Assembly (NCBI GenBank): GCA_963753575.1
Contig: CAVWCR010000003.1
Coordinates: forward strand, 1,426,001-1,490,000
Source of the DNA: VAZQ01 sp963753575
GTDB lineage: Bacteria; Pseudomonadota; Alphaproteobacteria; Rhizobiales; Xanthobacteraceae
Direction of reading: 5' to 3'
DNA: 64,000 bases
Every line of letters begins with the position of its first letter. Position 1 is the stretch's first letter. The position numbers and the translations under genes were made by a program. This document shows positions 52,297 through 60,469 of this stretch, piece after piece. The notes beneath the pieces were generated by a model. That model was given only the letters and a program-made list of their open reading frames with translations. It had not been told where the DNA came from and did not search any database.

Positions 52297-52605
52297 TCAG
52301 TGGGTCCAGGCCTCGCGCCGCTTGAAAGCGAAGTTGTCGGAATAGGAGATCGTCCGGCGCGCCGAAGCCTTGGGTGGTTCGATGACCCGATAGGCGATGC
52401 CGTGACGCTCGCAATAGGTGACGGCCTCCTCGGCACTGTCGAACTGCAGCCGTACCTGCTGGCGCATGTCGCCGGAACTGGTCCAGCCCATCAGCGGCTC
52501 GACCTCCCGCGGCTGCTCGGGCTCGAACTCGAGCACCCATTCCTTGGTCTTGGCGGTGCCCGACTGCATCGCCGTCTTTGCTGGCTTGTAGATGCGTGCC
52601 GCCAT
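52297..52605 (-). CDS. NDUFS4-family NADH dehydrogenase (complex I) accessory subunit
   Basis: A 102-aa protein. MAARIYKPAKTAMQSGTAKT then WVLEFEPE and PLMGWTSSGDMRQQV, followed by FDSAEEAVTYCERHG and YSDNFAFKRREAWTH, match the ETC complex I NDUFS4 (18-kDa) family of mitochondria and alphaproteobacteria. It assists assembly and stability of the complex I N-module. It stands alone as usual in this class. Confidence 0.93.
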   Translation of the reverse strand: MAARIYKPAKTAMQSGTAKTKEWVLEFEPEQPREVEPLMGWTSSGDMRQQVRLQFDSAEEAVTYCERHGIAYRVIEPPKASARRTISYSDNFAFKRREAWTH

Positions 52606-52742
52606 GATGGCCTGCCGGCTCCCTTTGCTGCGACCACTCGCAGCGATCAGTTCACCGCCAACCGCCTACCAAACCGACACCGTCCTGACAACTCTGCAGC
52701 CGCCCGGGTCCTCTCACGACGCTGTGGCGGACCACTCGGCGC

Positions 52743-53666
52743 TCACGTCCACTTCAGCCGTTCGAGGATCGCGCGGCCCATCACCCAGTCCTTGTCGTCC
52801 TCACTCATGAAGTCGAGCGCCTCAGTGAAGTGCGTGATGCGCTGGCGGTAGCTTGCCTTGGCGAACGAGTTCGTCAGGTCCGTGCCCCAATAGGAGCGGC
52901 GCGGACCGAACGCTTCAAACAGCCGCTTGATGTGCGGATTGAGGTCCTTGTACGGCCACGGCTCCTTCGACATCAGCACCGCGGACGAGAGCTTCACCGA
53001 GACGTTGGGGAACTTCGCGAGCGATGCCGTGTCCGCGATCGCTTGCGCGAGCCGTCCGGCCTGCACGGTCCCCGAGGTGACGCCCATGTGGTCGACGATC
53101 ATGGTGAGCTGCGGGTGCCGCTCGGCGACGCGCGCGAAGAACTTCCCCTGCTCGCTCGCCAGGAACATGACCGGCAGCCCGGCCTTCTCGCAGGCCGGCC
53201 AGAACCAGTCGGTGGCCCCATCGGCAAGCCACTTTTCCATGGGGCCAAGGAAGGTCAGCCGGACGCCCAGCATACCGGGCTGCTCTTTCCATTTCGGCAG
53301 CAGCGCGGCCGATTTCGGATCCTTGAGCGCAATGCGGCCCATGACCGCGAAGCGATTGGGAAAGCGCTTGTGGGCTTCGAGACCATAGTCGTTGCGGTCG
53401 CCGGGCCAGGACGGCGGCACCACCACGACACGGTCGACGCCGGCCTCGTCCATCAACGGCAGCAGGCGCTCGATGGTCATCGGCTCCGGCAGTTGCGGCT
53501 TGGCGCCCGGCACCCATTTCCAGTCGGCGCTCTCGGCCTTCCAAAGATGTACCTGTGCGTCGACGATCATGCGCTTGCCTGCGGTCTGCGCGACGGCCGG
53601 TTGCCGGATGGCGAGCGTGGCGCCGGCAGCCACTGACGAACCGAGAAACTTTCGGCGTGAAAGCAT
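52743..53666 (-). CDS. Tat-exported amidohydrolase-2 family hydrolase
   Basis: A 307-aa TIM-barrel protein. The N-terminus LSRRKFLGSSVAAGATLA is a twin-arginine signal. The mature part opens VDAQVHLW, a reduced metal motif, and continues VDRVVVVPPSW, LGVRLTF, TMIVDHMGV and YWGTDLTNSF, the last giving the late metal/catalytic Asp. Relatives hydrolyse or decarboxylate cyclic or aromatic acids. GGAGG lies 5 bp before the ATG; a frame back to 53798 overlaps likely promoter DNA. Substrate unknown. Confidence 0.85.
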   Translation of the reverse strand: MLSRRKFLGSSVAAGATLAIRQPAVAQTAGKRMIVDAQVHLWKAESADWKWVPGAKPQLPEPMTIERLLPLMDEAGVDRVVVVPPSWPGDRNDYGLEAHKRFPNRFAVMGRIALKDPKSAALLPKWKEQPGMLGVRLTFLGPMEKWLADGATDWFWPACEKAGLPVMFLASEQGKFFARVAERHPQLTMIVDHMGVTSGTVQAGRLAQAIADTASLAKFPNVSVKLSSAVLMSKEPWPYKDLNPHIKRLFEAFGPRRSYWGTDLTNSFAKASYRQRITHFTEALDFMSEDDKDWVMGRAILERLKWT

Positions 53667-53831
53667 CTTTTCCTCCCCGCGGTGTTGGGATCCGGGTTTC
53701 CTTGGATGAACCTCGGACTTGGGGGAAACGGTAGCGGCTTTCCGGGCATCCCGGAAGCCCGCCCTGTCTGGTAGCCGCTCGTCTGCAATCCGATCCAAGA
53801 ACGGCGGAGACGGACTCCTGGTCTGAGAATT

Positions 53832-53908
53832 TGGTCGGGGCAGCAGGATTTGAACCTGCGACCTTCTGGTCCCAAACCAGACGCGCTACCAGACTGCGCT
53901 ATGCCCCG
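53832..53908 (-). tRNA. tRNA-Pro (anticodon TGG)
   Basis: On the minus strand the acceptor CGGGGCA pairs near the 3' end with TGCCCCG. The anticodon stem CTGG/CCAG encloses TTTGGGA (anticodon TGG), the T-arm GCAGG/CCTGC encloses TTCGAAT, and ACCA ends the gene. The 77-nt length is normal. Confidence 0.96.
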
Positions 53909-54052
53909 CCGAGTGCCGCCAATCGGGAAATCATGAGCGGGGCAGCAGCCGCGGGTGCCCTCGATACACGCTTCGCCTTTGGCCAGCAAGGCACAAGCCC
54001 GAACGCCGCCCAAGGGGCGGCGCTGGCATCGAATAACGGACAGGAATGCCGG

Positions 54053-54661
54053 TCAGTGCGAGGACGGACCGAGCGCGGCGCCTTCCGGGCGTACCTCGGC
54101 CGCCATCAGGCCCTTCGGGCCAGGCCCGAAGCGCACGAGGACGAATTGGCCGGGCCGCAACTCCGCTATGCCGTAGCGGCGCAGGGTTTCCATGTGCACG
54201 AAGATGTCCGGCGTCCCCTCGCCGCGGGTCAGGAAGCCGAACCCGCGCAGCCGATTGAACCATTTGACCTGCGCCCGTTCGAGTCCGCTGGTCGGCGTCA
54301 CCGATACGTGCGTGCGCGGCGGCGGCATCTGCGCCGGATGCACCGCCGTCGACTCATCCATGGAGATGATACGGAACGCCTGTAGGCCGCGCGACCGCTG
54401 CAGCACTTCGACGACGACACGCGCGCCCTCGTAGGCGACCTGATGGCCGTCGCGGCGCAGGCACGTCACATGCAGCAAAATGTCAGGGAGCCCGTTATCG
54501 GGAACGATGAATCCATACCCCTTGGATACATCAAACCACTTGATGACTCCGCTGAGCTCGATAACGCTTGCGACCTCATCAGTGATATCACCCACCGATA
54601 CACGATCGGCGTCGATATCTACTCCAGGCCCCTTAGGTCCAATGTTGTCCGCCGCAGTCAT
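54053..54661 (-). CDS. Two-domain cold-shock protein
   Basis: A 202-aa RNA-binding protein with two cold-shock domains. The first has GVIKWFDVSKGYGFIVPDNG then DILLHV (about 38-100); the second has AQVKWFNRLRGFGFLTRGEG then DIFVHM (about 130-195). RNP1-like K-G-[YF]-G-F-I is kept in both. Double-CSD proteins are typical of alphaproteobacteria and act as RNA chaperones. ATG at 54661 follows a weak GGGCGG; the longer frame to 54802 has no matching domain. Confidence 0.9.
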   Translation of the reverse strand: MTAADNIGPKGPGVDIDADRVSVGDITDEVASVIELSGVIKWFDVSKGYGFIVPDNGLPDILLHVTCLRRDGHQVAYEGARVVVEVLQRSRGLQAFRIISMDESTAVHPAQMPPPRTHVSVTPTSGLERAQVKWFNRLRGFGFLTRGEGTPDIFVHMETLRRYGIAELRPGQFVLVRFGPGPKGLMAAEVRPEGAALGPSSH

Positions 54662-54820
54662 GACCGCCCGACGCTTGTCACTTGCTACGAGCGCCTTGCG
54701 GCGCCCCCCCAAATCCCTCAACAATAGAAAGATATCATTCGTCGCCGATGTGCAAAGCAATAAATGTGGCCTGTGCAAAACTCCCGCAGGCCCTGTGAAC
54801 ATCTTTTTGCGCTCGGGGAC

Positions 54821-55585
54821 TCAATGGGCAACAAACGCCGATAAAACCGCGCCGATATCCTGGCGAATCACAAGATCGGCAATTTCGTCGAATTCTGTCG
54901 CCTCCCGATTGAGAATAGCCAGGCGCGCGCCGTTACGCTTGGCCATCAACGGAAATCCCGCCGCCGGCCAGACCACGAGCGAGGAACCGATGGCGAGAAA
55001 CAAATCGCAGCGCATGGTCATGTCTTCTGCTCAACTCATGGCCTGTTCGGGCATCGACTGGCCGAACGACACCGTTGCGGTCTTGATATGTCCACCGCAA
55101 TCGGGGCAATCGGGCGCTTCTCCGTTCGATGCGCCGAATTCTGCTTTGACCCAGGCCAGTTCGTAGCGCTTCGCACATGCGAGACACGCGGCGTATGTGT
55201 TGTTCCCGTGCAACTCGATCACATGTTCAGGCGAAATGCCCGAGCTTTGGTGCAAGTTGTCGATGTTTTGCGTGACCACGCCCGGCGACTTCCCGGCATG
55301 ATAAAGACTGGCGAGCGCCAGATGGCCGCGACCCGGGCGCGCCTTGGCGAAATGCTCCTCCATGGCAAAACGCCGGCGCCAAGCTTCGTTGCGCATGTCC
55401 TGGCTCGACAGAAACTCGTCGAACGGAATCGGCCGGTGCTTGGTCCAGATTCCTCCCGGCGAGCGAAAATCCGGAATGCCACACTCGGTTGAGATTCCGG
55501 CTCCCGTGAACGGCACCACCACCTCGGCCGCGTCGATGAGCTCGCGCAGCCGCGCAATGGCTGTCTCAACATCCGATACGATCAT
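54821..55585 (-). pseudogene. Sirtuin (Sir2 NAD-dependent protein deacylase) with in-frame TGA
   Basis: The 255-codon frame matches a full-length sirtuin: FTGAGISTECGIPDFRS, TQNIDNLHQSSG, VIELHGN (catalytic His), zinc cysteines in CLACAKRY and CPDCGG, then VSFGQSMPE. A TGA at 55031-55033 interrupts it after EQAMS. The same frame continues without shift as AEDMTMRCDLFLAIGSSLVV and AGFPLMAKRNGARL, the NAD-binding end. CGA to TGA is the simplest cause. The truncated 184-aa product lacks the GSSLVV segment and should be inactive. No selenocysteine context is evident. Confidence 0.87.
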
Positions 55586-55646
55586 ATATGATGGTCCTCG
55601 ACCGGCCCGTTCGTGTCACCCGTTCGCGTCATAAGCAGAGGCTCTC

Positions 55647-56102
55647 ATGCGATATCTTCATACCATGTTGCGTGTCCGCGATCTCGACACGGCGCTCGAC
55701 TTCTATTGCAATAAGCTCGGCCTCATGGAAGTGCGCCGTCGCGACGACGAAAAAGGCCGCTACACCAATGTGTTCCTGGCCGCCCCCGCGGACGGGACGC
55801 TCGTCGCGGAGAGCAAGCGCGCAGGCCGCGATGCCCCACTGGTCGAGCTGACCTACAACTGGGACAGCGAGGATTGTGGCGAGGCCCGCTATTTCGGCCA
55901 CCTCGCCTTCGAGGTCGACGACATCTATGCGCTCTGCGAACGGCTCATGCAGGCCGGCGTGACCATCAACCGGCCGCCGCGCGACGGCGTAATGGCGTTC
56001 GTACGCTCGCCGGACCGGCATTCAATCGAGCTTCTGCAGAAAGGGGCGCCGCTGGCCCCGCAGGAGCGCTGGAAATCCATGCCCAACACCGGCAAGTGGT
56101 GA
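55647..56102 (+). CDS. gloA: Lactoylglutathione lyase (glyoxalase I)
   Basis: A 151-aa VOC metalloenzyme that isomerises the methylglyoxal-glutathione hemithioacetal. It starts MRYLHTMLRVRDLDTALDFY with metal ligand His5. VELTYNWDSED gives the first Glu, YFGHLAFEVDDIY the second His and RHSIELLQ the second Glu, so all four nickel/zinc ligands are present. AGAGG precedes the ATG. It is divergent from the broken sirtuin gene with 61 bp between. Confidence 0.92.
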   Translation: MRYLHTMLRVRDLDTALDFYCNKLGLMEVRRRDDEKGRYTNVFLAAPADGTLVAESKRAGRDAPLVELTYNWDSEDCGEARYFGHLAFEVDDIYALCERLMQAGVTINRPPRDGVMAFVRSPDRHSIELLQKGAPLAPQERWKSMPNTGKW

Positions 56103-56222
56103 CCGGGCCTCGCCGCAGCCCGTCGGAAGCGGCCGACTAGGCCATTGAGCCACCACCAGTTTGCTTGCCCGCCCGCGCGAACGCCTCTATATGTGGCCGC
56201 GCTTTATGCCACCGCGCTTTCC

Positions 56223-56298
56223 GCGCCCTTCGTCTAGCGGTCTAGGACGCCGCCCTTTCACGGCGGTAACACGGGTTCGAGTCCCGTAGGGCGCGCCA
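56223..56298 (+). tRNA. tRNA-Glu (anticodon TTC)
   Basis: Acceptor GCGCCCT pairs with AGGGCGC. The anticodon stem CCGCC/GGCGG encloses CTTTCAC (anticodon TTC), the T-arm ACGGG/CCCGT encloses TTCGAGT, and G plus CCA end the 76-nt gene. Confidence 0.96.
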
Positions 56299-56591
56299 AT
56301 GATTTCAATAGCTTGGCATTTCGTCCCCGCTGCCGCGCCTGACAGAAAACCCCTGCGCGCTGCGCTATCTTGGCGCACTCATCGCGACCGATCAGGCGAC
56401 CACAACCAAAAGGGCATCGAGTCTCATGGTACAGGCGACGCGCTGCGCTTCCGGGTCATTGCAGAGAAAATCGTCGAAGCCCCCCTCAAAGTCCTCAGTT
56501 AAGATGCCCCCTCAGCGCCACCGCTCTTGATCTGCGGTGACTCGCTTTTTCTCGGTTACACCGGACTCAATTTGAGACGGGAAGAGTTGTC

Positions 56592-56786
56592 ATGGCCATT
56601 CGCGATCGGCTGATTGCTCGGTGCCAGAAGTACTTGCCACCCAATACCCAGGTCCGACACGTGTTCCGGTGCGCCAGAGGCCAAACCTACAGCTTCAGCG
56701 TCATCGCGGCGTTATTGACTATGTTTGATATAGAAGCCGTCATCGTAGCCGTCACCGCCGACGCAGTCTTTGTGGCCCAAGCGTAA
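56592..56786 (+). CDS. Short ORF, possibly a truncated PH-like domain protein
   Basis: A 64-aa frame (MAIRDRLIARCQKYLPPNTQ, a hydrophobic SVIAALLTMFDIEAVIVAVT, ending FVAQA). Its pattern recalls the start of small bacterial PH-domain-like proteins that open with an R-x-R-L-I helix and a membrane-adjacent segment. A further frame continues past its stop (PSVTVVAELSDRLRN), so a single-base shift may have shortened it. GGAAG precedes the ATG. Weak evidence; the area 56299-56591 has no gene. Confidence 0.35.
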   Translation: MAIRDRLIARCQKYLPPNTQVRHVFRCARGQTYSFSVIAALLTMFDIEAVIVAVTADAVFVAQA

Positions 56787-56888
56787 CCGTGGTGGCGGAG
56801 CTTTCCGACCGGCTTCGGAACCACATTGCCGCGCGACCACCCTTCAATTTCATCGTAGTCAGGCGCATTGACCGCCGTGGTTTCTCTC

Positions 56889-57053
56889 ATGGACGAAATT
56901 TGGAGGGTCGCCTTCCGGGATTGGGACGAAGTCATGGCGTCCGATGCGGAATTGAAACACGATCCGACGGAAGCAGAAATGGCAGCCGATGCGCAAGCGA
57001 TAGCAGAGGCACAAAGACGCGTTCTACATCCACCGCAGTCGGACCTGTTCTGA
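56889..57053 (+). CDS. Small acidic protein, unknown
   Basis: A 54-aa frame, MDEIWRVAFRDWDEVMASDA then ELKHDPTEAEMAADAQAIAE, charged and helix-prone, unlike antisense frames around it. No clear ribosome-binding site. The next ~480 bp (57054-57536) hold only low-quality frames. It may be a remnant in the decayed stretch behind tRNA-Glu. Confidence 0.35.
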   Translation: MDEIWRVAFRDWDEVMASDAELKHDPTEAEMAADAQAIAEAQRRVLHPPQSDLF

Positions 57054-57536
57054 TCTCGCGCGTTCGCCTCGCCTTAGTCGGGGGATCATGTGTCGGCAGA
57101 TAGACGTCGGACGAGACTGGCTGAAGCGCCTGACCGCGTCCAATGTTGCGCCGGAAATGCGATCGTCCGCACTCGCACCGTCCACCTTGCCGACGAGCAG
57201 GAGGCGCACGCGACATGCCCCGAATATGGGCCTGATGGCTGGCCATTGCCACCGTCAACACTTCGTTTTCGAACGAAGCAGATCGGGTGGCCTTCGACGG
57301 CGCGCACACCAATGTTGCGGCCGACGTACAGCCGGATTCTGGATTGGCTATTGGCCGCAGACGGATGGGATAAGTTGCTTGCTACGTCGTCTGGACATGC
57401 TAGCATTCGCCACTGCAACCATCGTATCCGATCTCGCCTCTTGCTCACGCCTCTTGCTCACAATGTCGGCTCCGATATCGATCACCTGCCTTTCTCACGA
57501 CCGTATTGGCTCGCAGACTCATCATGGGGCGCCTCA

Positions 57537-58409
57537 GTGCGGACGGTGACCCGCGTTTTCCGGCCGATCCTGGGCGCGCTTGAAGATACGGCGCGCCGCG
57601 TCACCGTCGGTTCGCGCGACCCTGAGGCCTACGCGTTTTACGCGCGCCTCACGGCCGAGGGCTGTGCCCCCAACAGCCACATCGTCGCTCTGCCCACGCA
57701 CCGCATCATCTACGTATCCGTGCCAAAATGCGCCTCATCGCGCATCAAGATGACGCTGAGCGCGCTGATTGGATACTCTCCAAAATCGAGCTGGGAGGCG
57801 AACAATCGCAGATTCTCGGGCCTCAAGGGGCCGAAGTATATCGGCCTCTCGACCTTTCATCGCCTGGCCACCGATCCCGCGACATTGAGTTTCGCATTCG
57901 TGCGCAATCCCTATGCGCGGCTCGTCTCCTGCTGGGCGGACAAGTTCTGCGACAAGCCGCTGGTTGCCGGGGATGCGTGGGTCGACAAGTATCTCGCCTG
58001 GCACGCGCAGACTTCCCAATCACATCCAACCGGACCAGACTGCACGCTGGACTTTGCTGACTTTGTAAGCTTCGCGGCTTCGACCGCGCTGGCACGTGTC
58101 GACTACCATTGGCACCTTCAGAGCGACATTATTAATATGCCAGGCATAGAGCTCGGCCTCATCGGCAAGGTCGAGACGTTTGAGCGCGACTTTGATCGCG
58201 TGCTCGATCATGCGCGAGCGAGCACATCCATCCGGCAGTCCGCCCTGACACGTCAAAACGAGAGCTCACACGGCGCCTGGACCGCGTTCTACACGCAGGA
58301 ACTCGCCGACAGCGTCTATCGGGCCTACGAGCGTGATTTCGACGAGCTGCAATATCCCAAGCGCCTTCCCGGCGCTGGCGCCCAAGATACCGACTCCGGC
58401 AGCACTTGA
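57537..58409 (+). CDS. Sulfotransferase family 2-like protein
   Basis: A protein of about 290 aa from the GTG at 57537. IIYVSVPKCASSRIKMTLSAL is the 5'-phosphosulfate (PAPS) loop, and FAFVRNPYARLVSCWADKF the 3'-phosphate site with the conserved Arg and Ser. The C-terminal RVDYHWHLQSDII and IGKVETFERDFDRVL complete the carbohydrate-sulfotransferase pattern. The open frame extends upstream to 57090, but that part has no family similarity, so the start is approximate. Likely moves sulfate to a glycan, using PAPS in the cytoplasm. The next gene follows within 12 bp. Confidence 0.78.
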   Translation: MRTVTRVFRPILGALEDTARRVTVGSRDPEAYAFYARLTAEGCAPNSHIVALPTHRIIYVSVPKCASSRIKMTLSALIGYSPKSSWEANNRRFSGLKGPKYIGLSTFHRLATDPATLSFAFVRNPYARLVSCWADKFCDKPLVAGDAWVDKYLAWHAQTSQSHPTGPDCTLDFADFVSFAASTALARVDYHWHLQSDIINMPGIELGLIGKVETFERDFDRVLDHARASTSIRQSALTRQNESSHGAWTAFYTQELADSVYRAYERDFDELQYPKRLPGAGAQDTDSGST

Positions 58410-58420
58410 ACGTGAAGATC

Positions 58421-58927
58421 ATGTGGAGCTCATCAGTGCGCGTCCTAGGGATCGCGTCGATCGCTCTCCTTGGCCTGATGGCGGCGGCCAGCCTTGCATC
58501 GGCCGAGCGCGCGCGGCCGCCCGAAAAACTGGTCATCGGCTACGACAACGAGGGCAAGATCGACGCCTCACCACAAGCCTGCCTGGCGCAAGTCAAGGAG
58601 GTGACCGAGTGGAACGAGGCCGACACGCGGCGGGGCGCAAGCGAGGTCTGCGCGGCGCGCAAGAAGCATGTCGACGCCTACGCGGCGCTGCAAGCGAACT
58701 ACCGGCTCTTCATCCGCGCGCTGACCGCCGATCGGCGGCTCGACTGGGCCGAGGCGGCTTCGACCGTGCCGCTGCTGGTCAAGACCTGCATGACCCACAA
58801 GTTCAGCATCACGACCGGCGGCCATAACATCCGCATCGACATCATCAACAACGAGATCACAGCGGACTGCCTGACGCTCGTGGCCAACCTCTTGCGCGAG
58901 GAAACCCGGCAGCTTACCCGCCACTGA
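58421..58927 (+). CDS. Exported hypothetical protein with four conserved-looking cysteines
   Basis: A 168-aa protein with a signal peptide (RVLGIASIALLGLMAAASLASA). The mature part has Cys in SPQACLAQ, EVCAAR, VKTCMTH and ADCLTL, enough for two disulfides, in a helical Ala-rich body. No family recognised. Start at ATG 58421 or GTG 58412. It is coupled to the sulfotransferase-like gene and convergent with a Bug-type gene, 4 bp apart. Confidence 0.65.
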   Translation: MWSSSVRVLGIASIALLGLMAAASLASAERARPPEKLVIGYDNEGKIDASPQACLAQVKEVTEWNEADTRRGASEVCAARKKHVDAYAALQANYRLFIRALTADRRLDWAEAASTVPLLVKTCMTHKFSITTGGHNIRIDIINNEITADCLTLVANLLREETRQLTRH

Positions 58928-58931
58928 ACGC

Positions 58932-59978
58932 CTATTGCCGCGGAGCAAAGGCCCTGGCGCGCTCGAGCACGTCCGGCGCAATCACGAAGGTCGCTTCCAC
59001 CACCTTCTGCAGCTCGCCGCCGGAGAGCGGATCGATATCGATCCCGCTCTTGCGCACTTCTTCCAGGAACGCGGGATCGTGCATGGCCTCATCGAAGGCC
59101 CGGCGCAATGCCGTGACGGTCGGCTTGGGAATTCCTGGCGGCGCGAGCAGCGCCGTGCCAAGCGCGGCACCGCCGGCGTAGAGCGCCAGGATCTGACGCT
59201 GTTCCTCGTTCTTGCCGAGATCGACAATGGTCGGGACGTCCTGCAGTTCGCGGTGGCGCACCCGCGTGTGCTGCACGATGAGATTGATCTTCTTGTCGCG
59301 CAGCCAATCCGCGCTGCCGACCTTGATGCTCGACCACGGCTTGACGATGCCTTCCACCTCGCCGCGCTCGAGCGCAAGCTGAGCCGAAGTCGGCCCGGCA
59401 AAGCCGGTGACGACTTTGAACTTGGTCCCGATCAGCGCGTTCATCAAGCGCGGCATCACCACCGACGATGAGGTCGGACCGGTGCCGGCGAGGATAACCT
59501 CGCGGCGCTTGGCATCTTCGATGCTGCGGATGCCCGACGCATACCAAGTGTGGTGCACCTCGACGTTGGCGTTGATGCGGCCGACCCAATTGTATTTGCG
59601 CGTGTCGTACTGGATGCCTCGGGTGGTGGCGAGCACCTGCCCGACCGCCACCGTCTGCGAGACGACGCCGAGCACGGTGCCATCGCGGGCCGCGACGTTG
59701 TAGAGATAGTTGGCGCCGCGCAAGCCGCCCGCGCCCGGCATGTTCTGTACGACGACCACCGGATTGCCGGGAATATGCGCGCCCAGATGGCGCGCGATGA
59801 GCCGGCTGTAGAAGTCGTAGGGACCACCGGCCTCGAAGCTCGCCACGACGGTGACGGTCTTGCCTCGAAAATCTGGCGCCTCCTGTGCCAGCGCGTCGTG
59901 CGCGATCAGCGGCAGGACAACCACCGCGATCAGGCACATCAGCAGGGTCAGTCGCTTTTGGCGGGGTCGCGCGCGCAT
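58932..59978 (-). CDS. Bug/TctC-type substrate-binding protein
   Basis: A 348-aa periplasmic binding protein. The ATG at 59978 has GAGGA upstream and starts a basic signal peptide (RARPRQKRLTLLMCLIAVVV). Landmarks are FRGKTVTVVASFEAGGPYDFYSR, GNPVVVVQNMPGAGGLRGAN, and LALERGEVEGIVKPWSS. It is closest to the 60470-61513 and 20462-21475 proteins, all sharing the [YF]DxYSR and VQNMPGA style rather than the VENKPGG style of the 29174 protein. It follows the small gene at 60080 on the same strand. Confidence 0.88.
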   Translation of the reverse strand: MRARPRQKRLTLLMCLIAVVVLPLIAHDALAQEAPDFRGKTVTVVASFEAGGPYDFYSRLIARHLGAHIPGNPVVVVQNMPGAGGLRGANYLYNVAARDGTVLGVVSQTVAVGQVLATTRGIQYDTRKYNWVGRINANVEVHHTWYASGIRSIEDAKRREVILAGTGPTSSSVVMPRLMNALIGTKFKVVTGFAGPTSAQLALERGEVEGIVKPWSSIKVGSADWLRDKKINLIVQHTRVRHRELQDVPTIVDLGKNEEQRQILALYAGGAALGTALLAPPGIPKPTVTALRRAFDEAMHDPAFLEEVRKSGIDIDPLSGGELQKVVEATFVIAPDVLERARAFAPRQ

Positions 59979-60079
59979 CAGTTTCCTCGCCCGAGCCGTG
60001 GTTCGCCCCGATCGCGGGGCGTTGTTCACAGCGTCTTAGGCGAAATTACCACCGATGGCCAGCGAGACCGGCTTCACGA

Positions 60080-60355
60080 TCAGGCACCGGCGCTCGCGAG
60101 CTGTGCGCGATTCATCCAGCCCTCCTGCTCCACCGCGCGCAGCAATTCGTCGGTCGCGACGCGAACGTCCTCCTCGCGGCCCAACTCGGCGGCCTGAACC
60201 AGAAGATTGGCGACGTCGAACCAGTGGATGCGCTTGAGATAGCCGATCGGCAGATCGCGCGACAATGCATGATTGGCGTCGATGAGCGTCGCCATGCCGC
60301 GCATCGGTCCGCTCTTGGGAGTAATCCAGTAAGTAAGCTCCTTGTTCCAATGCAT
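60080..60355 (-). CDS. Small conserved-looking protein in a Bug-gene operon, unknown
   Basis: A 91-aa soluble protein starting MHWNKELTYWITPKSGPMRG, then ATLIDANHALSRDLPIGYLK and a helical end. GGAGGGG lies 4 bp before the ATG, a strong site, so it is likely real; the frame extends to 60460 but without family-like sequence. It lies between two Bug-type genes on the same strand and may be co-expressed with them. Confidence 0.62.
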   Translation of the reverse strand: MHWNKELTYWITPKSGPMRGMATLIDANHALSRDLPIGYLKRIHWFDVANLLVQAAELGREEDVRVATDELLRAVEQEGWMNRAQLASAGA

Positions 60356-60469
60356 CCAACCCCTCCTGCTTTGGACGTTACCTGGGTGTGACGTTGCAGG
60401 CTGAGTTGGTTCAAAGCTGGATCGAGTTGGAGCGCAGCAGTACCCTGGTGTGAAATTCACAGCAAAAAA

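Noticed and set aside
55031..55033. Selenocysteine codon in the sirtuin
   Set aside because: No SECIS-like hairpin is evident after the TGA and sirtuins have no Sec at this place; CGA to TGA nonsense is simpler.
58568..58981. Antisense frame over the exported hypothetical gene
   Set aside because: Shadow composition; the plus strand has a signal peptide and patterned cysteines.
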